Part shown: positions 1 to 10,720 of the stretch, one piece after another
Position numbering within the stretch: the first letter of the stretch is position 1
Layout of the letters: each line of letters begins with the position of its first letter
Assembly: GCA_921293015.1 (NCBI GenBank)
Contig: OV121089.1
Location: forward strand, 47,563,220 to 47,627,219
Direction of reading: 5' to 3'
DNA length: 64,000 bases
Origin: Phorcus lineatus
Lineage: Eukaryota; Mollusca; Gastropoda; Trochida; Trochidae
Translations under genes and position numbers: made by a program
Notes under the pieces: generated by a model
Database searches by the model: none
Seen by the model: only the letters and a program-made list of their open reading frames with translations
Told to the model about the DNA's origin: nothing

Positions 1-170
1 TTTTGCTCTTCATTTGAATGTTTGTATGAAAAAAGAGAATATTATAAGTTTCATGATTCATCTGACCCTCTTCTGCAGATTGAAAAAAAACCCTCACTAA
101 AAGTAAATCACTGGTGCCACTGAAAAGTTTGTCTGTATTTGCGTCTCTCTGATGTTGCAGGTTATTCTTA

Positions 171-194
171 CCCCCCCCCCCCCCCCCCCCCCCC
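171..194. repeat. poly-C tract (24 bp)
   Basis: An uninterrupted run of 24 C follows a pyrimidine-rich stretch. Such runs are prone to length error in assemblies, so the exact length is uncertain. Confidence 0.95.
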
Positions 195-1232
195 TCACTG
201 AGCTAGCAAATCTATATTTTCAGCCCCCCCACTCTTGAAATTGGTGCTTTGGGCCTGCTCAACATATGTACATCATTAGAGGCTTATGTCATAAATGATT
301 TCTTAAATTTCTAGGTACCTGTCTATTTTGCCAGTTAACATTGCACAATGAAAATGGTAACTCGCAATTGCGCATGGTCGCCTCAACAGCTTAAAAACAG
401 CGAGTAAACTAGTAACAATGAGCATTATTGATTGAACCTGGATTTAAGTGCTGATGAAAGTCTTCAGAATATAAATTGCAATGGATAACCTAGCTACCAG
501 AAGTGATACAAAGTAAACCAACTGAAGGCATTTTAGAAGCCTCACAGATATATCAATATACAGGAAGTCAGTTCAAATTCTGTCCATGTTCAAATGTGCT
601 TACATTATCAAAACAACATGTTTTGTGTCTCAATGTGTTCAATTTCTTGCTTTTAGAGTTTTCCGAAGTAAAATGTGATTTTCAAACTTTCATAGCGAAA
701 CATGATTGGGAACGCAGAAATTAAACCCTTAAAAAGATTGATATTTCATTTTAAGTTTTCCTTTTAATTTTTTACATTTTTACTATCAGTCAAAACCAAA
801 TTTGTATGATATTGTTTCATGTAACAATCATCATTTCAAAAAGTTAACATATTAAGTACAAACAATACTATGGGAAGCAGTTTATAATGAATTTCATAAT
901 GAATTTGATTACAAACACTTGATCAAACTATGAAAAAAGGATTTGACATAACACGTTTCAAGATAAATCACATCTGCCTAGAAGCTGAAGGGGTCCAAAA
1001 ACCCAAGCTGAATATGTTAAGTAGCTTCTCCTACTACTTATGATTTGGGAAAAAAGAAAGACTGAATATTGGCCATACTAATCTGTAATACAAGTTTGTA
1101 GCTACTTGGAAATCACTCATCCCAATTTTTAAGAATTAGTTAAAAAGTTGATTTAGTATTTAATCTACCTTGTCCAATGTACGGCATTTACCCCCACTCA
1201 TTGTACACAGACTTTGTAACCCTTGGGAACCA

Positions 1233-1234
<2 letters not shown>
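195..1234. other. non-coding, AT-rich, no gene seen
   Basis: No long ORF, RNA gene or clear repeat boundary is visible. A 73-codon ORF at 503-724 has no recognisable domain and is the length expected by chance in this composition. Confidence 0.6.

Positions 1235-1267
<33 letters not shown>
1235..1267 (+). repeat. poly-A tract after an AATAAA-like motif, possible retroposon tail
   Basis: A run of 33 A begins inside the motif CAATAAAA, so a polyadenylation signal runs straight into the tail. That is how the 3' end of a retroposed transcript or LINE looks. The roughly 60 bases upstream contain no ORF, and I could not find target-site duplications, so the source element is not identified. Confidence 0.55.
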
Positions 1268-1271
<4 letters not shown>

Positions 1272-2010
1272 TAGCTACGTTAATTAAAATTAAACTCAAT
1301 GGAACAAGTCAAAAAGTTTGTTGATGTACTTGTTGTAATTTTGCCACAGTTTTGAACTGAACACTATTATGTTCATCTTCTAGGGGCCCCAGCAATGTTT
1401 TGGTCCAACCTATAATGCCATACCACCCATGTTCTTGTTTCACTTTTTCAATACATAGGACATTCCTAGGTGGACATCTGTTTCATGGATGAGGACCACC
1501 TGTCAGCTGGTTGTAACTGATAAACGCAGACGTAGTTAAACATGTCAAAACACTGTTGTCTACCAATCTTACATGTTCATATATCTGCAAACTCGAGCAG
1601 AATACCACTCAGACTTTTTCATTTCTTAAGGACTTATGAGAGGACACTTTTAGATTCCATCTAGTCTGACTGTGGCTTTGCAATGGATTCCTCTCTCAGT
1701 AAGAGTATCAATTAGAGGCGAGGGAACATTTTCAAATAGAACCACATCTAATAGATCCTGGAGGTTGTGGATTATTCTGATGATGTTGAAAAATAGGGAG
1801 TCTGTGTCATTGTTGTTTTTAACGTCCATTCTTTAGACCCAAGGTCGCAGAGTGAGTGAGCACCGAACAGATAATTGACATCCAGAGAGTCTCAATCAGT
1901 TGGATTTGGTTTTCTACCGTTAGTCTGAAAGAAATAAACCATGTATCTTTGGTAATTGTAATAAAATTTCTAAATGTAACCCAATTTTTGTCAATAGCTG
2001 AAAGTAACTA
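1268..2010. other. non-coding, no gene seen
   Basis: No ORF of note and no clear repeat. Nothing was recognised on either strand. Confidence 0.5.
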
Positions 2011-2092
2011 CTTGAAGCTGCTTAAAATATGATTTACATGAATTTATTATCCTTGAAGCTGCTTAAAATATGATTTACATGAATTTATTATC
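2011..2092. repeat. perfect 41-bp tandem duplication
   Basis: The 41 bases at 2011-2051 are repeated without change at 2052-2092. The unit starts CTTGAAGCTGC and ends TTTATTATC. Two identical copies imply a recent slippage or replication error, or an assembly artefact. Confidence 0.9.
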
Positions 2093-2120
2093 ATACTTAC
2101 AACAAATAGGTGTGAAAATT

Positions 2121-2532
2121 TTAATCCAAAACCCCCCATCCATTGATGCATACTGTCCCACTTATGGGACGGCAAAGTACTCAATAATTAATCATGGAAA
2201 TATTTATATTTAAAACTTACATTATATTGTCATTTATCAATAGAAACCTAAATTTTATCCTCGCAAGGTCAAATAAAAACTTATTTTATTATTTTAGTTT
2301 TGGCATTAACTCAAACCCAATGAAACTTGCAGTTGACAACTACCCAAAGATGGCGGTGCACTGTTCAAGGGTAGATAACTCTGTGAAATCGTTCTGCTTT
2401 TCTTTAGACAACTACCTTAGCTTTAAAATACACTTTACTGTAAGTTTTTATCTTTAAAAACAAGTGAGAACTGGTGATTCAAATAACCCATCCCACTTTT
2501 GTGGGATGGGACGGTATGCATAAATGGGTTAA
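2121..2532. mobile_element. TTAA-flanked inverted-repeat element (piggyBac-like MITE)
   Basis: The right end (2498-2532) read on the minus strand begins TTAACCCATTTATGCATACC followed by GTCCCA. The left end carries the same motif, more diverged (CCCCCCATCCATTGATGCAT then ACTGTCCCA), starting a few bases inside a TTAA at 2121. TTAA flanks and CCC-initial inverted ends are typical of piggyBac elements. The interior holds only an 87-codon ORF with no transposase motif, so the element would be non-autonomous. The left end is degenerate. Confidence 0.5.
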
Positions 2533-2985
2533 TGCTATGATCTTGTAAATAATAAATCTGTTAAAACCGAATATTTTAGGGTCATGAAGATTTGTTATAA
2601 GATGTAATTGAGTACTAGTTATAAGGGAACGATTCTAGCACTGGTAAAAATAGATTTCCCTACGGTAAAACATTTGATATTCTGAAAAGGGGTTGTCATT
2701 TTTCCATGATTATCCCACTTGAAAAAAAAAAGTGTTTCCATGACAACTTTACCCCTAAATGTAAATATACCCCTGGGACTAAACAGATTTACCTTACCTC
2801 TTAAGCTGGAAAAAAATTTAGCCTCAAAAGCCTTCAAGAGGAAAAGTTTAACCCTTGTATGTACCATTCACATGAAAATATTTGCAACTTCGAGGCAAAA
2901 TTACCCTTGGTATTAGTTCTGAGGTATTTTACAGAAGATCAACAAGGAAACCCAATCTACAATTCATAACATCTGTGAGGTAAGG

Positions 2986-3419
2986 CAGTCTGATTAAAAT
3001 CGACCATGTTCCGAAGAATAAAAGTTTCAAAATATTGACTCTATCGAGATTCGAACTCTATATGTGTAGGCTATCTTCTCCACAGCGGTCTGACCGCAGC
3101 CTACTGTAGCGCACGAGCTGACACCAGTTTAGCGCAGACAAAACCTAGTCATTAGCGAACCAATCACATCATCGCGTTTAAAATAAGGATAGCGGTGGTC
3201 AATGTTAACGAATGGTAAATGAGAGTTACTTGCCCCTAGCTACTGATACCGAATGCTATTGCCGCAAGCATAGTGATTGGTTAGCTGTGTTTAAGTAAGA
3301 ACGTGCGCTGCGGTCAGACCCTAGTGGAGAAGATAGCCTACACATATAGAGTTCGAATCTCTGTAGTCAATATTTTGAAACTTTTATTCTTCAGAACATG
3401 GTCGATTTTAATCAGACTG
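2986..3419. mobile_element. 434-bp MITE with long TIRs and 9-bp target duplication
   Basis: Arms of about 110 bp at 2986-3098 and 3308-3419 are reverse complements with few mismatches; the outer ends read CAGTCTGATTAAAATCGACC. The flanks GAGGTAAGG (2977-2985) and AAGGTAAGG (3420-3428) match at 8 of 9 bases and read as a target-site duplication. No ORF is present. A 9-bp duplication is usual for Mutator-like elements; the superfamily is inferred. The element at 26882-27793 has similar ends and also a 9-bp duplication. Confidence 0.8.
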
Positions 3420-3429
3420 AAGGTAAGGG

Positions 3430-4456
3430 GTCTATAAGCAATATTTCAGCTTTCTAACCCTTTACATTCATAACAGGATGGGAAGAACTTTCTAGGTGTA
3501 GTCTGCTGGAGGCAGCGTAACATGACATCCTTGACATCCATCAGCAGCGCCAACAATATTCTATCCTCATAATGCTGAGCGACAAGTAAGAAAGAATCAC
3601 CTCCAAATTTTAACAATGTTTTGACATGACGCGGTTGGGAATCTTAATTTCAAAATCTTTATGTGGTATAAAGAAGTCTACAGTGAATATTTCAGCTTTT
3701 TAGCCCTTTTCAAGTAGTTATTTTGAACATGGCAATCGTGGCCTTTATAAGGGCTACAGGTTCACAAAATGTGCAATTTATAATTTTTACAAAGAAGGAG
3801 TCTATACACAATACTTCAGCTTTCCTGCCCCTTTCTTGCAAAAAATATGAAAGAAGATATTTAGGGTTTAGCCATTGTTGCCTTTGATAAGGGCCACAGG
3901 TTCACAAAATCTATTATTTTTAAGTCCCATGGCCCAAGGTTCCTTTACATAAAATTTCAATTTGAGAGTCTGTGCTTCATAAACAGAAGTTGAAAAGCAA
4001 AAAACTTACAGATGGAAGGATGAACAAGTGAGTGAATCAAATCAATGGCTTGAAAGTCATTCAGTTTCCTATGTACGTTTGGACATAGAGTTAGTGGGGG
4101 ATAGCAAATGTCACTTTCCCCATCTTGTACTCTGTTGTACCACTCACCACTGGTTATCAACAGTCTTGCATTGTTGGGTAGTTAGGCCTTGATGCATTTA
4201 CTGTAGCACTGACACAGTGAAGTGAAAATCCTTGTGACAAGGGACAGATGGAAAATAGAGCCATTGGCTCTGTAGCTCATTAGTCTTTCAATTTATTGCA
4301 TTCGGTCAAAGAGTTGCATATAAAAATAACAGGTTCATAACATGGAACGAATTGTAATAAAACATAGACTAATTGATTTTCTGCTTAAAGTCTGTGTCCT
4401 CTAGTTTTGAGTTTGCAAGTGCTTTTCCTGCAAATACCTTTAAGTAGATAACCTGT
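3430..4456. other. non-coding, old dispersed-repeat debris
   Basis: A motif resembling ATATTTCAGCTTTYTARCCC occurs three times (near 3443, 3688 and 3812) and again, more diverged, near 48950. Near 4259-4290 lies a terminus-like motif, GAGCCATTGGCTCTGTAGCT, shared with 43750, 44300 and 48345. No gene is seen. Confidence 0.5.
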
Positions 4457-4889
4457 CATTCTCTCCCCACCTATGTCATTAATTCCTATGCAACCTCTGT
4501 TACAATAAGAGCTCCTCTTGAGCTATGGCAGTTTAACCCTATGACACAATATTGCGGAATAAACTAACTTGCAATATTTCAGCAAAAGAAAACACTGATT
4601 GCATGAATAACATATTTTTTGTCACACAGTCGCTTAATGAGGCCTATGTATTTTGTAAAGGAGCCTTAAAGTGCAAAGTGCATATTCCGAAAAAGTTAAG
4701 CTTTTCCAAAGCTTACAGAAATTACTTGGGCATTTTGGAATGATAACTTTTGAAACCGCGTCGCTGATTGCACAACTAACTTTGATTGCATCCAAATAGG
4801 TTTCCATATTTTTAGACCAAGAAATGTTTGTATTATGACAGAGGTTTATAGCAATCCATGACGGAGCTACCTCTGTTGGGAGGAAAATG
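4457..4889. mobile_element. non-autonomous TIR element, family 2 copy 1
   Basis: The left end (CATTCTCTCC... AACCTCTGT) is the diverged reverse complement of the right end (CAGAGG... ACCTCTGTTGGGAGGAAAATG region). The interior aligns by eye along its length with 60168-60614, including shared blocks TGCATGAATAACATATTT and CGTCGCTGATTGCAC. No transposase is present. A fragment of the same family sits at 43925-44060. Confidence 0.7.
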
Positions 4890-5240
4890 TTTAAAATCTT
4901 TTAAAACACTTTTAACTACCTACATTCTTGTTCCACTCGGTCATAACCCTTCTGACCCCAATCTCTCTATATCTTATCAGGGTAAGGCTAGCTGTCTATA
5001 ACAAACTTTTGCTTGTTTGAATCCTTGTTACCACATTAACATGATAAATTGAACACTGTACTTAAATTTCAAAGTTAAAAGGGAGGCTATTATCTATTTC
5101 AAGGAGGCCTTAGACCCAGCATTTTTTCAAAGCGAGACGATTATTCAACAATGATGGTTACAAAGAAACCAGTAAATTCATATGTTCAATGAGGTTGTAA
5201 ACCAGGGCCTCCTTTCACAAAGCACTGAGGTAATCAGGAG

Positions 5241-5538
5241 GTGAGGTGAGGTGAGTTGGGGTTTAATGCCGCTTTCAAGATTATTTCACTTATATCGCGG
5301 CTGCTAGTATTATTGCAGGGAGAAAGCCTGCAACACTATAGTGGCTATGCATTGCGGTGAAACCTGCGAGCATCGGCTGGAACTAGCGAACCATGGGTGG
5401 TACTGCGCTGAAATTCAGTGTAGCATTGCACCCAAACCTGACTGCATGTAGAACATTTCTCTACTGCAGACAAAGTTGCCGAGCCCCTGGCGGGATTCGA
5501 ACCACGGACCTCCTGATCCGAAGCCGAACGCGCTAACC
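5241..5538 (-). mobile_element. tRNA-derived SINE, 5'-truncated, with 13-bp target duplication
   Basis: Read on the minus strand it runs from a tRNA-like head (GGTTAGCGCGTTCGG; B box GGTTCGAATCC) through a body (CAACTTTGTCTGCAGTAGAG) to a tail of CACCTCACCTC repeats. The 13-mer AGGTAATCAGGAG flanks it at 5228-5240 and 5539-5551. The first bases of the head, including the start of the A box, are missing. Further copies are at 10422, 14876, 24215, 27891 and 61318. Confidence 0.88.
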
Positions 5539-5548
5539 AGGTAATCAG

Positions 5549-6023
5549 GAGAGCGACTCCGTGAGTTGTTGGAGTCGTGTATGCCAAACTTAATCAATGG
5601 TGTCATTTGATCGCGAAGTATCGACTGTTACCAAAAAGATACATTTTAATGCTAATTGTTTTATTTACAGTGACAATATGTAGGAAGAAAGTCGCAATTA
5701 TGATAAAAAAAAACGGACAGTGGCGTGCGTCAAATTGTCAAACCTAATTTTGGAATCTTAACAAAAACAGCCAGGAGTGCATTTTGGAGTTGATAGTGTT
5801 TGTTAGGTTATATAACTAGTATCCATGTATATTGGACGTGATATCTACACCTCTGTGCATTTAAATTGTTGTTTTTAGATTTTCATGGAAAACCAGTATT
5901 TGTCATATATATGTCTTTTGGACTGAAAAGATAAGATGTTTTGATTTTATATCACCACATATGACATTTAGGTTCGTATCAAAGATAATAATATGTTATG
6001 AAAATCACGGAGTGGCTCTTTAA
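5549..6023. mobile_element. TIR element, family 1 copy 1 (ends AGAGCCACTCCGTGA)
   Basis: About 475 bp with inverted ends. The right end reads TCACGGAGTGGCTCTTTAA; the left end is mutated (GAGCGACTCCGTGA) and abuts the SINE target duplication. Four other copies occur here, at 31058, 51324, 52562 and 62587. The ends are flanked by TTAA in most copies, which fits either a TTAA (piggyBac) or a TA (mariner) target. There is no transposase ORF. Confidence 0.85.
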
Positions 6024-6106
6024 GTCTCTAAGTTAACCTCAGTGCATTGTTAATCAATGGGAGTTATGGTTAACCGTAGTAAAGGTTGCTTCGTGAAAGG
6101 AGGCCC

Positions 6107-6624
6107 AGATACTTGTGTCAGACTGACACCGTTCCTAAACCGCTGCTATGGTAACTGATCAGCGTCGGTCTGGTGGGCAAGTGGTACTTAAAACCATCAC
6201 CAACTATGAACAGAACCTGCCCAACAGTTGGTGCATGACAATATCAGTTAAAACACAACAGTTTGAAGAGGCGAAACTGACAATACAACACAAAAACAAA
6301 TTTTATTAATATATTAAGTACTTTGATAATTAATTAAATTCTCATTTCAAAACAACAGTAAAGACCTACACTGATCTAAATACAAACACAATTCAAATTT
6401 TTGTCATTGGAAATGTCAATACTGAAAACATTTCTACTGCAAGGAAAACCAACTAAACTGACTTGCCATATACATATCGTTATCATAATATTTATATGAT
6501 TTTAAGTCTTTAAGATCATTTGACTCTATGAATTAAGTCATTGTATAAACCCTTAAAGGCTATCAAATATGTTTTCAGATATATATATCTGATTTCCGAA
6601 TGTTTCTTTTGTTTGACTTAGTCT
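6107..6624. other. probable 3' region of ZNF-A (minus strand)
   Basis: AT-rich sequence without ORFs. TTTATT at 6302-6307 is AATAAA on the minus strand, about 550 bases past the ZNF-A stop codon, and could be its polyadenylation signal. Confidence 0.35.
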
Positions 6625-6849
6625 TCAACTAATCTCATTCTGTAAACAGTGTTTTTGGAACATGTGAATACCTGTATGTGTCATTTGGTGAACAGCATAC
6701 ATGCATGCTTTTGAGTTATGTGAACTCCCAATTGTATATTTGATTTGTGCAATTTGACGAACTCTGCGTTTGTATAATTTTTTGCATGAATTCCAATGGA
6801 TGTGTTGTAATTTGTTGGTTGATTGATTTGCTGAATTTTGTGACACCAA
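6625..6849 (-). pseudogene. decayed C-terminal fingers of ZNF-A in another frame
   Basis: Immediately beyond the ZNF-A stop, a 74-codon minus-strand ORF contains finger debris: a KKLYKRRVRQIA block that looks like KLYKCxxC with both cysteines changed to Arg, and HQMTHTGIHMFQKH resembling a His-linker-finger junction. The last ZNF-A finger is also broken (C-x2-D instead of C-x2-C). I infer that the ancestral protein had one or more further fingers, now lost by frameshift and substitution. Confidence 0.5.
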
Positions 6850-6851
6850 CG

Positions 6852-8249
6852 TCAGCCATCAGATCCTGTGGCAATGTTTCCAGGTACTATTATTATAAAT
6901 TTCTTCCCATCCTCACTACAATGGAATTGTTTTTCTGTTTCATGTAGTTGCATATGAGTCTGCAGGTCAGTCAATTCAGAAAATTTTGAACCACAAACTG
7001 TACACTTGAGGTTGTTTTCTCTAGCATGGATTTTTAAGTGGAGCCGTAGATGGTTAGACCGCATGAATGCTTTACCACACTCATCACACTTGAATGGTCT
7101 CTCCCCTGTGTGGCTTCTAATGTGCATCTTCAGCTGAAAAGAATCAAAAAAGCTTTTAACACATTGTCCACACTGATATGGTCTCTGTCCTGTAGAGCCA
7201 GGTGGTTTTGCACACTCTCTACACTTACAAGGAATCTTCTCCCGTCCATGACTCTTCAGGTGGTTCTGCAGCATTCTTGGTTTACTGAATGCCTCAGGAC
7301 ATGTGTCACAGACCCACTGTTTCTCGCCTCCGCGGACTACCATGTGTTTATGCAGAAACCTAGAAAGCGAGATCTTCTTGCCACATTCACTGCATTTACT
7401 GGATTTGATTCGTAAATGGGTTCTCATGTGACCACTCAGCTGTCTTGACTGATCAAATGTTTTATCACATTCCCGACAACAGTAGGGTTTTTCACCCATG
7501 TGAGTGTTCATGTGTGCAAGTAGTGAAAATTTTTGAGGAAATGCTCTGTTACAGACACTGCATTTGAATCGTCCATCTCCCGTATGAATAACCATGTGAG
7601 ATCGCAGGATGCCCAAAGTGGTAAAAGATTTATCACACATACTACACGAGTATGGACGTTCGCCTGTGTGACGTCTCATGTGTATATTAAGCTCAGTGGA
7701 TTGTATAAACCTTCTTTCACACACACTACACTTGTAAGGTTTCTCTCCAGTGTGAATTCTCATATGTCTTTTGAGGCCACTTGATTCTGTAAATGCTTTC
7801 TCACACACACTACACTTGTATGGTCTCTCTCCCGTATGAATTCTCACGTGGTTCTGCAGTTGACCAGACGTTGCAAATTTCTTACTACACACACTACACA
7901 CAAAAGCTTTTTCTCCTGAATGAGTAACCGAATGCGTTTTCAAGCCATGTTCATTCGTGAAGGCTTTCTCACACACACTACACTTGTATGGTCTCTCTCC
8001 CGTATGAATTCTCATGTGGTTCTGCAGTTGAACAGACGTTGCAAATTTCTTACTACACACACTACACACAAAAGCTTTTTCTCCTGAATGAGTAATCCAA
8101 TGCCTCTTCAAGCTAAATTCATTCGTGAAGGCTTTGTCACACTCAACACACTTGAAAGGTCTCTCCCCTGTGTGGGTTCTGGTGTGTTTCTTTAAGCCAC
8201 TTGGAGAGGAGCATATTTTACCACACACTCCACATTCATATGGTGCCAT
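6852..8249 (-). CDS. ZNF-A, C2H2 zinc-finger protein (465 aa, about 15 fingers)
   Basis: Probable nuclear sequence-specific DNA-binding protein. Fingers of the form C-x2-C-x12-H-x3-H run from residue 4 almost to the end with TGERP/TGEKP linkers. About 14 are canonical. One (near residue 305) has Arg for its second zinc-binding His, one (near 345) has lost about 11 residues between its cysteines and the linker while staying in frame, and the last has C-x2-D and is dead. Fingers 2-3 and 4-5 are near-identical two-finger copies, a 168-bp tandem duplication around 7800-8135. A 3' splice site (CTTCTTGTTATAG) ends at 8261, ten bases ahead of the ATG, so the whole coding region lies in the last exon. 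No KRAB, SCAN or BTB domain is seen. Divergent to the CRE cluster at 9845. Confidence 0.9.
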   Translation of the reverse strand: MAPYECGVCGKICSSPSGLKKHTRTHTGERPFKCVECDKAFTNEFSLKRHWITHSGEKAFVCSVCSKKFATSVQLQNHMRIHTGERPYKCSVCEKAFTNEHGLKTHSVTHSGEKAFVCSVCSKKFATSGQLQNHVRIHTGERPYKCSVCEKAFTESSGLKRHMRIHTGEKPYKCSVCERRFIQSTELNIHMRRHTGERPYSCSMCDKSFTTLGILRSHMVIHTGDGRFKCSVCNRAFPQKFSLLAHMNTHMGEKPYCCRECDKTFDQSRQLSGHMRTHLRIKSSKCSECGKKISLSRFLHKHMVVRGGEKQWVCDTCPEAFSKPRMLQNHLKSHGREKIPCKCRECAKPPGSTGQRPYQCGQCVKSFFDSFQLKMHIRSHTGERPFKCDECGKAFMRSNHLRLHLKIHARENNLKCTVCGSKFSELTDLQTHMQLHETEKQFHCSEDGKKFIIIVPGNIATGSDG

Positions 8250-8260
8250 AGTTGTATGAC

Positions 8261-9474
8261 CTATAACAAGAAGCAGACAGAATTAATTCAACACAAGATA
8301 ACTGTCTATCATCCCGATAAACATCTTAATTGACTTGATCATTGCAACTATTCATAGTTAGCTATTATACTGCTGATTTTTAAAAATTACTATCGACATA
8401 GTATTATCAGCTGATCAAATATATGTTGATAGTAGGATCTATCGTTACACCACTTATCCGAACTTTTGTTTTGATCAGCGACAAAGTATATGGATCTGTC
8501 AAGGAAACAGTATTTTAACTTGTGTTTGCACTGAAGTTGTGTTTGTGTTTGTGTTGTGAAATAGGCTAAAATAAATTTAGGAATAAGTTGCTCAGATAAG
8601 CTAGGCGTCATAGTTTCTGAGCTAAAGTCAACACTCACGGTTGTTCTTGTAATACCAACAAGTAAAACAAACGTTGTACTAATAATACCAAACATCAAAA
8701 CTCACGATTGTACTTATAATTTCAACAGACTAACGGTTGTACTGATATTACCAACAATTGACACTCACAATTGTACTTATATCATCAACAAGCAACACCC
8801 AGGGTTATACTTATTTTACCATCGAGCAACACTCATGATTGTAAATAAATTATCAATGAGAAACACGCATTGTTGTACTTAAAACATGTTACTTCACCTG
8901 TGGCTTTGACTTTCATGTGAATACAGAAAAGATCAGGAAAGAGTTATGAGAGGAAGACCAGTCACATCCAGACAAAGATCAACACTAATCTGCAAGTCTA
9001 GGTTTTAGCAATAAATAAATATTAAAAAATATTCCATCCCTATTGAAAATAAACTACTGATTAAATATTATCTCAGTGACTTTATCTAGATCTATCAACT
9101 TCTGTGTCAAATGCTTTGCCTAAATAAAACTAGCTTGTTACGTGTGCAAAAGTATCGATCTACTCTAGTAGCATGTTGATTCTGTTGTCATTTACCTCCT
9201 TTCCCGTACAAATTGTAACATGCTTAATGGTCATTTAGCATCCAGTCCTACCAGACGAAAATAATATTAATTGCTTACTACTAGTACTAGGCCTTCCCCT
9301 AGGCTACATGATTCAGTCCATAATGATGCACGGCTTGTTTTTCGTTACAGTACGGAAAACTACGCTTATACAATATACACTAATTGGTTTATATGAATCT
9401 CCGACGATAGCTACTGCATGTTCATCAGCAGTGATCAGTGAGATACGTAAACTGAGGTAATCCTTTCAACCTAC
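8261..9474 (-). other. intron of ZNF-A (inferred)
   Basis: On the minus strand it runs from a donor-like GTAGGT at 9474 to the acceptor at 8261. It holds the minisatellite at 8624-8885. A 102-codon ORF at 8390-8698 overlaps that repeat and is judged spurious. Confidence 0.45.
8624..8885. repeat. diverged minisatellite, about 33-bp unit, about 8 copies
   Basis: A motif like CACTCACRATTGTACTTATA followed by a CCAACA-rich spacer recurs near 8631, 8668, 8698, 8729, 8762, 8795, 8828 and 8862. Units are diverged and vary in length. It lies in the inferred intron of ZNF-A. Confidence 0.7.
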
Positions 9475-9540
9475 CAAGCACTTCCTCCCTTGTTTCGACA
9501 AATAAGCTGTGGTTGAGCTTGTGCAAACGCGCTTGCTAGC
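9475..9540 (-). other. candidate non-coding first exon of ZNF-A
   Basis: On the minus strand, sequence starting about 25-30 bases after the TATA motif runs to a donor-like junction, TGCTTG/GTAGGT. It could splice to the acceptor at 8261. The 5' end is inferred from TATA spacing only. Confidence 0.35.
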
Positions 9541-9559
9541 TGAGCTTGATTCGCTAAAC

Positions 9560-9567
9560 TTTTTATA
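9560..9567 (-). promoter_or_regulatory. candidate TATA box for ZNF-A
   Basis: Read on the minus strand the sequence is TATAAAAA within CGGCATATAAAAAGTTT. It lies at a suitable distance upstream of the candidate first exon. No transcript evidence is available. Confidence 0.4.
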
Positions 9568-9844
9568 TGCCGACCACATGATCGGCGTACGGCAGTTCTG
9601 TAGGCTTGATAAAATTCATAGGCTCAAGTTTGCAAGGCAAATTTTAATGTAGCCAGGCAAATAGTTCATACACATACACATGAACTTTCAATATTATTAT
9701 TTCAGTATGCGTCATTATGAATTAGAAATTGATATTTTCACGAGTGGTGCAGCCAGGATTGTAAATATATAATTTTCTACTTTACGAGATAAGATATACA
9801 TGGTATTTGAGTACCAAGATCGCTTCGCTATCGCGGCCAACTCA

Positions 9845-9885
9845 TGACGTCATTCCATTGTGTCTTGACGTCACAGCTGACGTCA
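9845..9885. promoter_or_regulatory. three perfect CRE palindromes in 41 bp (unit 1)
   Basis: TGACGTCA occurs at 9845-9852, 9866-9873 and 9878-9885. This is the full palindromic CREB/ATF site. The cluster lies about 280 bp upstream of the ZNF-A TATA motif and 2.4 kb upstream of the ZNF-B1 start codon. It could be a shared regulatory block or a piece of an undetected repeat. Confidence 0.6.
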
Positions 9886-10421
9886 TATGATTGTTGTATC
9901 ATTGCACGGAGTAGAATACCATTTTTATTTCACTCGGTGAAAATACGGGCTTTATTTTAAAAATAGTTGTTGAAGCTTTGGGGAACTGGATGATTTACAT
10001 TCCTGCATTCTGCTGCACCATTGTTTCACATTGTTTTGAAGACCAGCCGAATTAATCTAGATAAGAATCAACTTGAAACTGCTGTGTTGACCATGGACTC
10101 TGATGATTATATATTGCCAGCTTATCAACATTTTAATGACTCATTCGATACTGTTGTAACTTTTTGTATTAACCTAGGTCTATATTGTAACTAAAACTCG
10201 CCCAGATAAGCATTGGGGGTGTAATAATTGTGATAAAGATTATTATCCAAGGTAAGCGATATAAATTGAGTTCAACCGAAGACAAATGGTGGATGTAATG
10301 GTAATTGGTTAAACTCTTTGTTTATTCTTGAGAAAAACAAAATGATTATATATTCTTGCAATCTATATTACAAGAAAGTTGATTTTGTAACAATGATTTG
10401 GCTGTTTTATCGATAATCATT

Positions 10422-10720
10422 GAGGTGAGGTGAAACGCCTCTTTCAAGAGTATTTCACTTATATCACGGCTGCTAATAATATTGCACGGAGAACACCCGC
10501 AACACCATTGTGGCTGTGCAATGATACCTGCGAACATCGGCACAAACTAACGAACCATGGGCGGCACTGCACTTTAATTCATTGTAGTATTAAACCCAAA
10601 CCTTACTGCGTGAACAACAGTTCTTTACTGCAGACAAAGTTGCCGAGCCCCAAGCGGAATACGAGCCACGGACCTCTTAATCCGAAGCCTAACACGCTAA
10701 CCACTGCGTTATCCCGCCCA
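10422..10720 (-). mobile_element. tRNA-derived SINE in unit 1, with 10-bp target duplication
   Basis: The same family as 5241-5538, in minus orientation, with head near 10720 and GGTGAGG tail near 10422. The target duplication is GATAATCATT at 10412-10421 and 10721-10730. The insertion also exists in unit 2, so it predates the segmental duplication. Confidence 0.87.

Larger units (their letters stand above)
5205..6106. mobile_element. outer TIR element split by later insertions
   Basis: The sequence from 5205 (GGGCCTCCTTTCAC, then AAGCACTGAGG) is the reverse complement of the sequence ending at 6106 (CCTCAGTGC ... GTGAAAGGAGGCCC). Between these ends lie a SINE (5241-5538) and a second TIR element (about 5549-6023), so the outer element appears to be the oldest layer. 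No clear target duplication was found for the outer layer. Confidence 0.55.

Noticed and set aside
2619..2916. Overlapping plus and minus ORFs with an inverted GGGGTTGTCAT/ATGACAACTTTACCCC pair
   Set aside because: Stem is short and imperfect and the ORFs are chance frames; too weak to call an element.
7050..7415. 121-codon plus-strand ORF opposite ZNF-A, and similar ORFs opposite or within the other ZNF arrays
   Set aside because: Shadow frames of a highly repetitive finger-coding sequence; their residues follow the 84-bp finger period.
8390..8698. 102-codon minus-strand ORF with a hydrophobic start, like a small secreted protein
   Set aside because: It overlaps the 33-bp minisatellite and the inferred ZNF-A intron; its content is explained by the repeat.
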